Shown: positions 1-7,998 of the stretch, piece by piece
Layout of the letters: each line of letters starts with the position of its first letter
How positions within the stretch are numbered: position 1 is the first letter of the stretch
DNA from: Streptococcus suis
GTDB lineage: Bacteria; Bacillota; Bacilli; Lactobacillales; Streptococcaceae
Length of the DNA stretch: 64,000 nucleotides
NCBI RefSeq assembly: GCF_002960425.1
Contig: NZ_POIZ01000032.1
Span: 1-64,000 of the forward strand
Direction: 5' to 3'
The notes under the pieces: model-generated
The model's input: the letters and a program-made list of their open reading frames with translations, nothing else
Databases searched by the model: none
What the model was told of the DNA's origin: nothing
Translations under genes and position numbers: made by a program

Positions 1-113
1 TGAAAATTTTAAAAAACGCATTTTGATTGCTTTGAACATAAAGAAAGAGAGAACGAATTTCGTCCTCTCTAGGTGTTAGCTTTTCATCTACCCACTACAG
101 TTGACAAAGAGCC
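1..113 (+). mobile_element. Right end of an ISL3-family insertion sequence (IS1167-like)
   Basis: The window opens inside an insertion sequence. A transposase C-terminus ends at 79 and is followed by a terminal segment at about 84-113 that reads GGCTCTTTGTCAACTG on the minus strand, the style of end found on ISL3-family elements. An imperfect palindrome lies at 46-70. The element stops just before the terminator of the tRNA-Arg/rpsA unit. ISL3 elements usually make 8-base target duplications, but the left end is outside the window so this cannot be tested. Family assignment rests on recognising the transposase tail and the end sequence. Confidence 0.6.
2..79 (+). CDS. ISL3-family transposase, C-terminal end only (partial)
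   Basis: An open frame entering from before the window ends with residues ...RILIALNIKKERTN then FVLSRC and a TAG stop at 77-79. I recognise this as the conserved tail of IS1167/IS1193-type transposases of streptococci. Only about 25 codons are visible, so it cannot be judged whether the transposase is intact. The DDE catalytic domain would lie upstream of the window. Confidence 0.6.
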   Translation, partial: ENFKKRILIALNIKKERTNFVLSRC

Positions 114-140
114 AAAAAAAGCCCGATTTGACGGGCTTTT
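112..140 (-). terminator. Intrinsic terminator after tRNA-Arg
   Basis: Read on the minus strand, the stem GCCCGTC/GATCGGGC-like (GCCCG...CGGGC) is followed by a run of seven T. It lies directly 3' of tRNA-Arg and would end transcription coming from rpsA and the tRNA. The insertion sequence end abuts it. Confidence 0.8.
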
Positions 141-154
141 CAAGGTGGTTCTAA

Positions 155-226
155 TCCACCCTGAGGGAATCGAACCCCCATCTCAAGAACCGGAATCTTA
201 CGTGATATCCATTACACTAAGGGTGG
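155..226 (-). tRNA. tRNA-Arg (anticodon CCG)
   Basis: The minus strand folds as a complete cloverleaf. The acceptor stem is CCACCCT/AGGGTGG, the T-loop is TTCGATT, and a five-pair anticodon arm has the loop TTCCGGT, giving anticodon CCG for arginine. The discriminator base is A. CCA is not encoded. It lies 37 bases after the rpsA stop and just before a strong terminator. Confidence 0.93.
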
Positions 227-263
227 AAAGGAAAAACTTGCGCAAGGCAAGTTTTTATTGGAA

Positions 264-1469
264 TTACAATTCAATGTCACCGAAAAGGTCAGCCATTGAG
301 AAACCAGATTGAGTTTCTGGCAATTCGTAATCACGTTTTTCTTCACGTTTTTGACGACGTGGACGTGGAGCACGTTTTTCAGCTTTTTCTTCGCCTTCAG
401 CAGCTGCTGGACGCTCTTCCAAAGCTTTGATAGAAAGTGATACACGCTCATCAGCTGCGTTCACTTCAAGAACTTTAACAGTTACTTCTTGACCTACTGA
501 CAAAGCATCTTTTGGATTTTCAACACGTTTGTGTGAAATTTGTGAGATGTGTACCAAACCATCGATACCTGGCAATACTTCAACGAAAGCACCGAAGTCA
601 GTCAAGCGTTTTACTTTACCTTCAATCACATCGCCAGCTGCCAATTTTTGCTCAACGCCATCCCATGGACCAGGCTGTGTAGCTTTCAATGACAATGATA
701 CGCGACCTTCTACTTCGTCGATTGCAAGAACTTTAACTTCAACTTCTTCACCAACTGTTACAGCTGACTTAGGAGATACGTTACGCTCATGTGACAATTC
801 AGTCAAGTGTACCAAACCATCTACACCACCAAGGTCAATGAAGGCACCGAAGCTAGTGATACGTGCAACTTTACCAGTTACAACTTCACCAACTGCCAAT
901 TTACCGAATACTTCAGCACGTGCTGCTACAGCTTCTGCTTCAACAACTTCACGACGTGACAAGATGAAACGGTTCTCAGCTGGATCAACTTCTTTGATCT
1001 TAGCATCGAATTCTTGACCAACGAAACGCTCAGTGTTGCGAGTGAAACGGCTATCGATCATTGAAGCTGGGATGAAACCACGAATACCTTCAAATTCAAC
1101 AGCAAGACCACCTTTAACAGCGCGAGTTACTTTAACAGTAACAACTTCTTCTTCACGACCAACAAGTTTGTCCCATGCCTTACGTGCTTCCAAACGTTTT
1201 TTAGATACGAGATATGTAACAGTGTCTGTATCTTTACCAACAACTTGGCGAAGTACAAGCAACTCAAGTGTTTCACCAACTTTAACAAGGTCGTTGATGT
1301 CAGCATCACGGTCGTTTGTCAACTCACGAAGAGTTAGTACGCCTTCTACACCAGTACCTGAAATAGCTACATTCGCTTGACCAGCATCAACTGTCAATAC
1401 TTCTGCAGTTACCACATCACCAGGTGTAACTTCACTTACACTGTTCAACAAATCTTCAAATTCGTTCAT
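264..1469 (-). CDS. rpsA: 30S ribosomal protein S1
   Basis: Ribosomal protein S1 binds mRNA on the small subunit and assists translation initiation. The 401-residue protein contains four S1 RNA-binding repeats, recognisable by motifs such as [33 protein letters not shown] and [12 protein letters not shown]. This is the four-repeat form usual in low-GC Firmicutes rather than the six-repeat form of E. coli. A basic, glutamate-rich C-terminal tail (about residues 355-380) precedes a conserved end. The ATG start has a GGAGG ribosome-binding site eight bases upstream. The downstream neighbour is tRNA-Arg followed by a shared terminator. Confidence 0.96.
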   Translation of the reverse strand: MNEFEDLLNSVSEVTPGDVVTAEVLTVDAGQANVAISGTGVEGVLTLRELTNDRDADINDLVKVGETLELLVLRQVVGKDTDTVTYLVSKKRLEARKAWDKLVGREEEVVTVKVTRAVKGGLAVEFEGIRGFIPASMIDSRFTRNTERFVGQEFDAKIKEVDPAENRFILSRREVVEAEAVAARAEVFGKLAVGEVVTGKVARITSFGAFIDLGGVDGLVHLTELSHERNVSPKSAVTVGEEVEVKVLAIDEVEGRVSLSLKATQPGPWDGVEQKLAAGDVIEGKVKRLTDFGAFVEVLPGIDGLVHISQISHKRVENPKDALSVGQEVTVKVLEVNAADERVSLSIKALEERPAAAEGEEKAEKRAPRPRRQKREEKRDYELPETQSGFSMADLFGDIEL

Positions 1470-1592
1470 TATAAAAAAACCTCCGACAATCAGGTCTTTC
1501 GACCCAACATAAAATATATTTTATTTAAGGCACACGCAAGGACAACAACAATTAGACATCTTTGACGAACTAGATTAAATCTAGTACCTTTA

Positions 1593-1664
1593 CTGGGGTA
1601 GCTGGATTCGAACCAACGCATGAGGGAGTCAAAGTCCCTTGCCTTACCGCTTGGCGATACCCCA
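1593..1664 (-). tRNA. tRNA-Gln (anticodon TTG)
   Basis: The minus strand gives the acceptor stem TGGGGTA/TACCCCA, T-loop TTCGAAT and anticodon loop CTTTGAC, so the anticodon is TTG for glutamine. The discriminator G is typical for Gln. No CCA is encoded. It is on the same strand as tRNA-Tyr upstream and rpsA downstream. Confidence 0.95.
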
Positions 1665-1733
1665 AAAAGAGATACAATTCATTTATTTACTAATCACAAG
1701 AAATTGAACTCGAGATTAATTTCTTAGGAAAAT

Positions 1734-1930
1734 AGATAGCCTTCCTTGAGTGTAAACACTCAGCGTCAGCCTCCTAATTTTCTACAGAAATTTCTGGTAA
1801 ACCAGAGCATCTCTCGTATCTTAAATGAACTCAGGCTAAACGCTGTGTAAAAAAGATAAGTCGCCTAGCAAATCAGGATTTGCTGTCAACTTCCTATTTT
1901 TACTGTGCGTTTGACGCCCTTAGTATCTTA
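1734..1930. repeat. Two diverged hairpin repeat units between tRNA-Tyr and tRNA-Gln
   Basis: Two units, about 1734-1823 and 1854-1930, share ends AGATA...TATCTTA and a core of the form GTCAnCnTCCTAnTTTT. Each contains two short hairpins whose stems are different in the two copies: GAGTGT/ACACTC and CTGG/CCAG in the first, AGCAAATC/GATTTGCT and GCGT/ACGC in the second. The arrangement resembles a miniature element or a structured RNA family. I see no open reading frame here. I cannot name the family. Confidence 0.55.
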
Positions 1931-1934
1931 GACA

Positions 1935-2015
1935 TGGAAAGAGAGGGATTCGAACCCCCGAACCCGAAGGAGCGGATTTACAGTCCGCCGCGTTTAGCCT
2001 CTTCGCTATCTTTCC
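1935..2015 (-). tRNA. tRNA-Tyr (anticodon GTA)
   Basis: The minus strand forms a class II tRNA with acceptor stem GGAAAGA/TCTTTCC, discriminator A, T-loop TTCGAAT, a long variable arm and anticodon loop CTGTAAA, so the anticodon is GTA for tyrosine. Length is 81 bases. CCA is formed only partly by chance and is not encoded in full. Confidence 0.95.
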
Positions 2016-2067
2016 ACAGCACCAACAGTCACTATTCTATCATAAAATAGTGACTATTTCAAGCTTT

Positions 2068-2301
2068 TTAGTGACTTAAATTATAATTTTCTATGATATT
2101 TCCGACTGCTTTTTCTAATTTTTTATAAAAGCTTTCGGTGTTTCCATTTTTTACAACCGCAAAATGATTATCAGCCAATTCTGCAATCTCTCCGATGACC
2201 TTTTTACCAATCACCAAACGGTAGCCAGGAAATTCTTCCTTGTTTACCAAGACTTTGCTATCTTCAATTTGAATTTCAATTTTTTTATCTTTTTTACTCA
2301 T
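2068..2301 (-). CDS. DUF2969 family protein
   Basis: A 77-residue cytoplasmic protein, rich in lysine and glutamate at the N-terminus, with the pattern KKIEIQIEDSK...GYRLVIGKKVIGEI...F. I recognise it as the streptococcal DUF2969 family, whose function is unknown. The ATG at 2301 is chosen because GAGG lies six to nine bases upstream; an in-frame TTG two codons earlier is a poorer start. It is followed by the tRNA-Tyr/Gln cluster on the same strand and preceded by a terminator that separates it from the polysaccharide locus. Confidence 0.8.
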   Translation of the reverse strand: MSKKDKKIEIQIEDSKVLVNKEEFPGYRLVIGKKVIGEIAELADNHFAVVKNGNTESFYKKLEKAVGNIIENYNLSH

Positions 2302-2325
2302 TTTCAAACCTCACTTTTATTATTC

Positions 2326-2363
2326 TACAAAAAAATAGAAGAGCTTGCAAGTGCAAGCCCTTC
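2326..2363 (-). terminator. Intrinsic terminator after ugd
   Basis: On the minus strand a stem GAAG-GCTTGCA / TGCAAGC-CTTC with a two-base loop is followed by TATTTTTTT. It ends the transcript of the polysaccharide locus on this strand before the DUF2969 gene. Confidence 0.8.
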
Positions 2364-2386
2364 ATGCAGATTGAAATGATACAACA

Positions 2387-3673
2387 TCAATCTCTTCTGA
2401 AAATATCCCTAGAATAGACTTTATTTTCAACATCCTGCAAACATTCTTCAAAGCGGTTAGCAATAATGACAGTTGATTGCTGTTTAAAGCTTTCAATGTC
2501 ATTCACCACTTTCCACCCATCAAAAACAGAGTGTTCAGGAAGAGTTGGCTCATAAATGATTAAATCTACTCCTTTGCTCCGCAAACGCTTCATCACTCCC
2601 TGGATGGAACTTTGTCTAAAATTATCCGAGTTTGTTTTCATCGTCAGACGGTAAACACCAATAGTTACTGGTTGGTCACTGTCATTGCCATGAATTTTCT
2701 CTGCAAATTTTATAACTTGTTCTGCAATAAAATCTTTTCGGGTCCTATTGGCTTCAACAATAGCTGAAATCATGTTTTGTGGAACTTGCTGATAATTTGC
2801 GAGTAACTGTTTGGTATCTTTCGGTAAACAATAGCCACCGTAACCAAAAGATGGATTGTTGTAATGCTCGCCAATCCGAGAATCTAACCCTACGCCTTTA
2901 ATAATATCTTCTGCCTTTAGGTTATTCAATTCAGCATAGGTATCCAGCTCATTGAAATATGAAACTCGTAAGGCTAAATAGGTATTCGAAAATAGTTTAA
3001 CCGCTTCTGCTTCTGTAGCCCCCATTATCAGTACTGGGGCCTCTTCTTTCTCAGCAGCCTGACTCAATAAGTTAGCAAATGTTTGCGCAGCTTCCTTATT
3101 TTTGTTGGAATCTGTCGTTTCTGTGGAAACAATGATACGTGACGGATAAAGATTATCATAGAGGGCCTTCGATTCTCTTAAAAATTCCGGGCTAAATATG
3201 ATGTTCTCGGTTTGGTATTTTTGACGCACACTCAATGTAAAACCTACTGGAACAGTTGACTTCACAATCATGAGGGCATTGGGATTTACTGCCAAGACAT
3301 CTTTGATAACACTTTCAACATAGCTTGTATCGAAATAATTTGTCTTATCGTCATAGTTGGTTGGCGTTGCAATAACTACAAAATCAGCTGCTTTATAGGC
3401 AAATTTAGTATCTGTTGTTGCTTCAAGATTTAATTTTTTCTCTTTTAGAAATCGTTCGATGTAATCGTCTTGAATCGGAGATTTTTTTGCACGAATTTGC
3501 TCAACTCGTTCTTCTAGGATATCAACAGCGTAAACCTTGTTTTCTTGTGCAAGTAAAACTGCAATGGACATCCCTACATAGCCTAGACCAACAACTGCGA
3601 TGGTAGGCACTACCTTTATTTGTTCTAATTCATTCTCAATAAGATTATTATCCCCATTAGAAAATTTTTGCAT
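2387..3673 (-). CDS. ugd: UDP-glucose 6-dehydrogenase-type nucleotide sugar dehydrogenase
   Basis: Oxidises a UDP-hexose to the UDP-uronic acid using two NAD+, most likely UDP-glucose to UDP-glucuronate as a precursor for the polysaccharide. The Rossmann motif GLGYVG is at residues 29-34, SPEFLRE at 161-167, and the catalytic cysteine is Cys282 in [10 protein letters not shown]. An N-terminal extension of about 20 residues before the Rossmann fold makes the protein (428 residues) slightly long for the family (about 390-410). It is the last gene of the minus-strand group. The neighbours are glycosyltransferases, so the likely product is a glucuronate-containing exopolysaccharide or capsule. 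UDP-ManNAc or UDP-galactose as substrate cannot be excluded from sequence alone. Confidence 0.88.
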   Translation of the reverse strand: MQKFSNGDNNLIENELEQIKVVPTIAVVGLGYVGMSIAVLLAQENKVYAVDILEERVEQIRAKKSPIQDDYIERFLKEKKLNLEATTDTKFAYKAADFVVIATPTNYDDKTNYFDTSYVESVIKDVLAVNPNALMIVKSTVPVGFTLSVRQKYQTENIIFSPEFLRESKALYDNLYPSRIIVSTETTDSNKNKEAAQTFANLLSQAAEKEEAPVLIMGATEAEAVKLFSNTYLALRVSYFNELDTYAELNNLKAEDIIKGVGLDSRIGEHYNNPSFGYGGYCLPKDTKQLLANYQQVPQNMISAIVEANRTRKDFIAEQVIKFAEKIHGNDSDQPVTIGVYRLTMKTNSDNFRQSSIQGVMKRLRSKGVDLIIYEPTLPEHSVFDGWKVVNDIESFKQQSTVIIANRFEECLQDVENKVYSRDIFRRD

Positions 3674-3737
3674 AGTTCTTTCCTCTTTATTAAATTTCTA
3701 CATAAACTGTTTATCATTGTTACACTTATCAAAAAGC

Positions 3738-5129
3738 TTAGCTAAGTATTCTAATGGTTTTGGAAAGTTCTTCTATTTTTATTTCCTTAATATTCTCTTT
3801 TGATTGCCCTTGGGAACTTGTCTTATCAAGTAAAGTAACAAAAGTTTTTAATAGCAACTTAATATCAAGCAGAATTGAATATTGTTTAATATAAAGCAAA
3901 TCGAACTTTAATTTACTTTGAAAATCTGACGTGTACTTACCATAGACTTGAGCATATCCTGTAATTCCTGCACGTACATTATGTCGCAATGAATAGTAAC
4001 CATTTTGTTTTACAAATTGTTCTACAAAGTATGGTCTTTCAGGACGGGGGCCAACCATGGACATATCACCTTTTAAAACGTTAATTAACTGCGGTAACTC
4101 ATCAATTCGTGTTCTACGAATAAACTCTCCGACTCGAGTCACGCGATTGTCATTGGCTTGGGCTAATACCGGACCAGAACTTCGCTCAGCATCTGCTTTC
4201 ATTGAACGAAATTTTAAAATCGAAAAGACTCGATTTCCCTTTGTTACCCTATCCTGACGATAAAAGATTGGACCCGGACTTTCTAATTTGATAAGAATAG
4301 CAGTTAGGATGAAAATGGGACTTGATAGACACAATAATAAAGTTGCCGTCAGAAAATCTAGAACACGCTTGATAGCTGCTTGACCAACTGACAGATAATA
4401 AGGTGTAACTTGAATCATACTCTCGTCAGAAATATTTATCATATGTGAGTTGATAACAATTGAATTTTCAACATTTGTCGTTAGATAGAGAATTTTGTTG
4501 TGGGAAATCAAGAATTCATAAATCGCTAATCTTGTTTTACTGTCAATATATCCTGCAATATAGACCACATCAATCTCATCTACTACTTCCTTAATAGATT
4601 CCAAATAGTGGTCAAATACCAAATGAGTTACTTTATGCAGGGTTTCACTAGAATCTTGAAAATTTTTCAAGGTTGCTAAAACAGCTGATTTTTGTCCTAG
4701 AATGAGAAGTCTTTTTCTTTTAAAAGCAGTCTCGTAAATTCGAAAGATAAAAATATGTATTACGCTAGACAAAAGCGTTCCAAGAACAAGACAAATTAAG
4801 AACGTCACTAATGAAAAGCGAAATACATCCAGAAAAAGAAAACCAACTATTGATAAACCTATCAAAAAGAAAGTTTGCACAAAAAAGGAGTTGAGGATAT
4901 TTCCCTTTATTGTTCGATTATAGTACACATGTGTATCAAAAGACTTATTTAGTACAATATAGAAAATAATTACCCAGGGAAGAGAAAGCAGAAAGTAATT
5001 TATATCTGTCTCATTTATTTCCACTGACTGATGCGTAAATGTTGTCATGCAAATAACCATAACAACAAAAATAGATTCAATGATTGTAGCAAATTTTGAC
5101 CACGCTTCATTTCTTATATACAAAACCAC
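3738..5129 (-). CDS. Polyprenyl glycosylphosphotransferase (priming sugar transferase, WchA/CpsE type)
   Basis: Starts repeat-unit synthesis by moving a sugar-1-phosphate from a UDP-sugar onto undecaprenyl phosphate at the membrane. About four N-terminal membrane segments (residues 1-115) are followed by a CoA-binding-like domain. The C-terminal bacterial sugar transferase domain begins near residue 240 with a membrane segment and has the motifs KFRSM, DELPQL and GDMSMVGPRPE. The protein has 463 residues, normal for the family. The start is a GTG at 5129. No ATG is available in frame upstream, because a TAA lies four codons before it. A G10 tract occupies the ribosome-binding position. Glucose or galactose specificity cannot be read directly. 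Confidence 0.88.
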   Translation of the reverse strand: MVLYIRNEAWSKFATIIESIFVVMVICMTTFTHQSVEINETDINYFLLSLPWVIIFYIVLNKSFDTHVYYNRTIKGNILNSFFVQTFFLIGLSIVGFLFLDVFRFSLVTFLICLVLGTLLSSVIHIFIFRIYETAFKRKRLLILGQKSAVLATLKNFQDSSETLHKVTHLVFDHYLESIKEVVDEIDVVYIAGYIDSKTRLAIYEFLISHNKILYLTTNVENSIVINSHMINISDESMIQVTPYYLSVGQAAIKRVLDFLTATLLLCLSSPIFILTAILIKLESPGPIFYRQDRVTKGNRVFSILKFRSMKADAERSSGPVLAQANDNRVTRVGEFIRRTRIDELPQLINVLKGDMSMVGPRPERPYFVEQFVKQNGYYSLRHNVRAGITGYAQVYGKYTSDFQSKLKFDLLYIKQYSILLDIKLLLKTFVTLLDKTSSQGQSKENIKEIKIEELSKTIRILS

Positions 5130-5131
5130 TA

Positions 5132-5141
5132 CCCCCCCCCC
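5132..5141 (-). repeat. G10 homopolymer tract in the ribosome-binding region of the priming transferase
   Basis: Ten G on the coding (minus) strand end two bases before the GTG start and follow TAA. No other Shine-Dalgarno sequence is present, so the tract itself must serve as the ribosome-binding site. Long G tracts mutate by slippage, and a change in length would shift spacing or strength. The tract lies outside the reading frame, so it would tune rather than switch translation. Confidence 0.75.
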
Positions 5142-5250
5142 TTATTTATTTTGGTATATAATTTACTAGGTGATGTATAGACGTTAATCTATATTCTACA
5201 CAGTTTTCTTAAAATAAACAAAAATCTGATTCGTGAAAGCGCATTCTGAT

Positions 5251-6048
5251 TTATTCTTTAAATTCCGATTTAGAAAATTCCTCCGCACCTTGAAACATGT
5301 AACGAATATTATCAAGCAAAGAAACTTCAGGTAACATTTGCTTCCGCTTGCGAATCGCAAATTGGGCAATCAACAACCAATACCAATAATTAGTCATCCG
5401 CTTGTAGATTGCTCCACGCTTCCGACAGTTTTCCGGTGTATGTGATCTATCCCAATGTGACTCTCTTTCGCGTAAAGAAGCAATTTTTACGGGATAACTA
5501 TAAAGTTTCATTCCTTTTCTCAGTGCGTCAAACAAGAGAATATTCTCTTCACCCGATCCGTATTTCGCTCCTATCCCAAAGCGTTCATCAAATGCAAGTC
5601 CTACTCTCTCTAAGCTAGACTTTTTAAAACTGATTTGGACAGATGATGTGCGCATAGCATCGAGATAATGCATTCTACCTTTGGGAATACTAGTCCTTGC
5701 AACAGCATGGTTTTCAAGGTCAACATAGAAAACAATGATGTCTGCATCTGGAAACTCCTTGTAAGCATTCTCGACAATTTCCTTATAATCGTCGACGAAA
5801 ATCATATCATCATCAGCAATCTGACAGATATCCTCACTCTGGGCATAGGAAATCGCTTCATTTCGACTGGCACTCAAACCAAGTCGCTCACTGTGAACAA
5901 TCGTGGCTTGCTGACTTTGTTCAATGACTGTTCCTTCTCTACCCGTACTTGATTGATTGATAACGATGGTATCAACCGTCATCAAATTCATTTCTTCAAT
6001 CAATTTAGGTACATTTTCAGTGTTTAATGTCGCAACAAGTACAACCAT
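5251..6048 (-). CDS. Family 2 glycosyltransferase
   Basis: A 265-residue GT-A type transferase that would add one sugar to the lipid-linked repeat unit on the cytoplasmic face. The N-terminus (MVVLVATLNTENV) is an atypical GT2 start, followed by RLGLSASRNEAI and the metal-binding cluster ADDDM near residue 98. A late motif, GSGEENILLFD, resembles the acceptor-site region of GT2 enzymes. There is no membrane segment. The ATG has an AAGGAG site six bases upstream. It begins eight bases after the preceding glycosyltransferase and is probably co-transcribed with it. Sugar specificity cannot be told. Confidence 0.8.
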   Translation of the reverse strand: MVVLVATLNTENVPKLIEEMNLMTVDTIVINQSSTGREGTVIEQSQQATIVHSERLGLSASRNEAISYAQSEDICQIADDDMIFVDDYKEIVENAYKEFPDADIIVFYVDLENHAVARTSIPKGRMHYLDAMRTSSVQISFKKSSLERVGLAFDERFGIGAKYGSGEENILLFDALRKGMKLYSYPVKIASLRERESHWDRSHTPENCRKRGAIYKRMTNYWYWLLIAQFAIRKRKQMLPEVSLLDNIRYMFQGAEEFSKSEFKE

Positions 6049-6056
6049 GATTCTCC

Positions 6057-6830
6057 TTATATCCTTCTTTTAATCGCGTTAATAGCGTAGCTACAAAATG
6101 GTGGAATGGTTTGCCACAAAGACAGACCTTCTACATTTCTAAATAAATTCCAAGTCCGTTTAATAGCCGCCAATTTGTTAGCTGACAGAGATGCAGAAGT
6201 CCTTCTGTAAATAGAAAGAGCCTCATCAATACTATAGGCATAGTCCGTCACTTTCAATATTTTCCACCAGGTAGCAGTATCTTGTCCCCTCCGAACATCT
6301 GGCATTTCGATAGCTTTCTTATCAAGCTGTTCCAAATCCAACATAACTGTCGATGTAAAAATCGTATGATTGCCCAGAGCTTGTTTGTAAGAAATTTTCC
6401 CTGGAACATGGAGAGGCGCCCTTACTGCTATTCCACTCTCATCTGCAAATTGATAGGAAGTGAAGGTAAAGGCATGACCATGATTCAAGGCGAAAGCCAC
6501 TTGCCTTTCCAGTTTCGTCGGAATCCACAGATCATCGGCATCTAAAAAACAAATAAATCGTCCAGTCGCTGCCGCAACCCCCTTATTCCTTGCAATCGCA
6601 ACTCCTGAATTAACTTCATTCTCAAGCAAGGAGATGCGCTTATCCTTCGCCATCATTTGTCTAACAATCGATACCGAGGCATCCGTTGAAACATCATCTA
6701 CAAGGATAATTTCAAAATGTTGATAAGTCTGTTCAAGGACAGATTGAACGGTTTCTTCAATAAACTGTGAGGCATTATAAACTGGAATAATGACACTTAC
6801 CAGTGGAGTATCATTTACGTGGTTCGTCAT
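6057..6830 (-). CDS. Family 2 glycosyltransferase
   Basis: A 257-residue GT2 enzyme with the canonical N-terminus PLVSVIIPVYN, the motif ILVDDVSTDAS, and the DxD-type motif FLDADDLW near residue 99. The C-terminal part ends in basic residues and could attach to the membrane. It is divergent from the glycosyltransferase gene starting at 6994, with 163 bases between them. It leads the minus-strand group of glycosyltransferase, glycosyltransferase, priming transferase and ugd. Donor and acceptor sugars are unknown. Confidence 0.85.
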   Translation of the reverse strand: MTNHVNDTPLVSVIIPVYNASQFIEETVQSVLEQTYQHFEIILVDDVSTDASVSIVRQMMAKDKRISLLENEVNSGVAIARNKGVAAATGRFICFLDADDLWIPTKLERQVAFALNHGHAFTFTSYQFADESGIAVRAPLHVPGKISYKQALGNHTIFTSTVMLDLEQLDKKAIEMPDVRRGQDTATWWKILKVTDYAYSIDEALSIYRRTSASLSANKLAAIKRTWNLFRNVEGLSLWQTIPPFCSYAINAIKRRI

Positions 6831-6935
6831 AAATCATGTATCCTTTATCAAAAATTAATATCAAATTCAGCATTCAAGCTAGTTATAAAAACATTCACGT
6901 GCTTTCTGAAAATCAATCAAACTAATTGACGAGAT

Positions 6936-6964
6936 TTGAAAAAAAGTCTATCCTGTTGTAATAT
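6936..6964 (+). promoter_or_regulatory. Promoter of the plus-strand glycosyltransferase gene
   Basis: TTGAAA (6936-6941) and TAATAT (6959-6964) are separated by 17 bases, 30 bases before the ATG at 6994. AAAGGA supplies the ribosome-binding site. Confidence 0.6.
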
Positions 6965-6993
6965 TAAACATAGTAACACAAAAGGAAATTTTT

Positions 6994-7896
6994 ATGAAAC
7001 CATTTATCTCGGTCGTTGTTCCTAACTTCAATCGCCAACAGTTAATCCAAAGAGCCATCGAAAGCGTCAATCAACAAAATTATTCAAATGTAGAAATCAT
7101 CGTTGTTGATGACAAATCAACGGACCAGTCCGTTTCGGTCATTCAAGACTTACAAAAACAACAGGACAATCTTACACTCTTTGTCGTAGATAAAAATAGT
7201 GGTGCCAATGCTTGTCGAAGCTTAGGGGTAGAACAAGCTAAAGGAGAATACCTCGCCTTCCTTGATTCAGACGACTACTTTCTCCCAACAAAACTTGAAA
7301 AACAAGTTAGTATTTTGCAAGAACGACCTGAAGTTGGCTTTGTTGTAACTGGCTTTGGTGCCAAGGGAGTTCACACCCTTCCTGAAGGAATCATTCCACT
7401 GAAAGAAACAATTAAGCAAAATAACTTAGGTGGTTTCTCTACCCTAATGGTAAGAAAGGCTCTTTTTCAGCAGGTCGGCGGTTTAGACTCACAACTTCTC
7501 AGTTGTCAAGACTGGGATTTATTCCTAAAACTTCTCCAAGTCAGTCAAGGCTACAAATTGGCAGAAGATTTGGTTGCCTATGAGGTGCAAGAAGACAGTA
7601 TCTCTAAAAACTCTACTAAGGTCATACAGGGTTACCAAATCGTATCCCAAAAAGCACGCGCCATCAACCAAACATTACAGGTACTTCCTGAAAAGGATTT
7701 GCTGGCCTATCAAGAGTATTACCTTGCTATGCGCTACTTTAAACTAGGTCAGATTGTCGAAACTAGACACCATTTATGGAAGTCCCTTCAGATCAAACCT
7801 AGATTTGTTCCATTTCTGTATTGGTCTTGCTCCCTCTTAGGCTATTCAGCACTCAAAAAACTATTACAAGCGAAACAGAGAGTTATTTCCAAATAA
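6994..7896 (+). CDS. Family 2 glycosyltransferase
   Basis: A 300-residue GT2 protein beginning FISVVVPNFNR, with IIVVDDKSTDQS and the metal-binding FLDSDDYF near residue 93. The last 60 residues have aromatic-rich helices and a basic C-terminus consistent with peripheral membrane binding. ATG with AAAGGA seven bases upstream. It is transcribed opposite to the two preceding glycosyltransferases and together with the flippase that follows. Its substrate cannot be assigned. Confidence 0.85.
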   Translation: MKPFISVVVPNFNRQQLIQRAIESVNQQNYSNVEIIVVDDKSTDQSVSVIQDLQKQQDNLTLFVVDKNSGANACRSLGVEQAKGEYLAFLDSDDYFLPTKLEKQVSILQERPEVGFVVTGFGAKGVHTLPEGIIPLKETIKQNNLGGFSTLMVRKALFQQVGGLDSQLLSCQDWDLFLKLLQVSQGYKLAEDLVAYEVQEDSISKNSTKVIQGYQIVSQKARAINQTLQVLPEKDLLAYQEYYLAMRYFKLGQIVETRHHLWKSLQIKPRFVPFLYWSCSLLGYSALKKLLQAKQRVISK

Positions 7897-7998
7897 TACT
7901 AGTCAAAGATATTAGTGAAACTATTCTATCAAAATCCATTTCTTTTATCAAAAAAACGTATTAGAATATTTCTCCTTTGTTAGAAAGCTGCAACCTCT

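Noticed and set aside
529-1380. Two long open frames antisense to rpsA
   Set aside because: Low-complexity Ser/Thr/Pro-rich shadows of the ribosomal protein gene without ribosome-binding sites.
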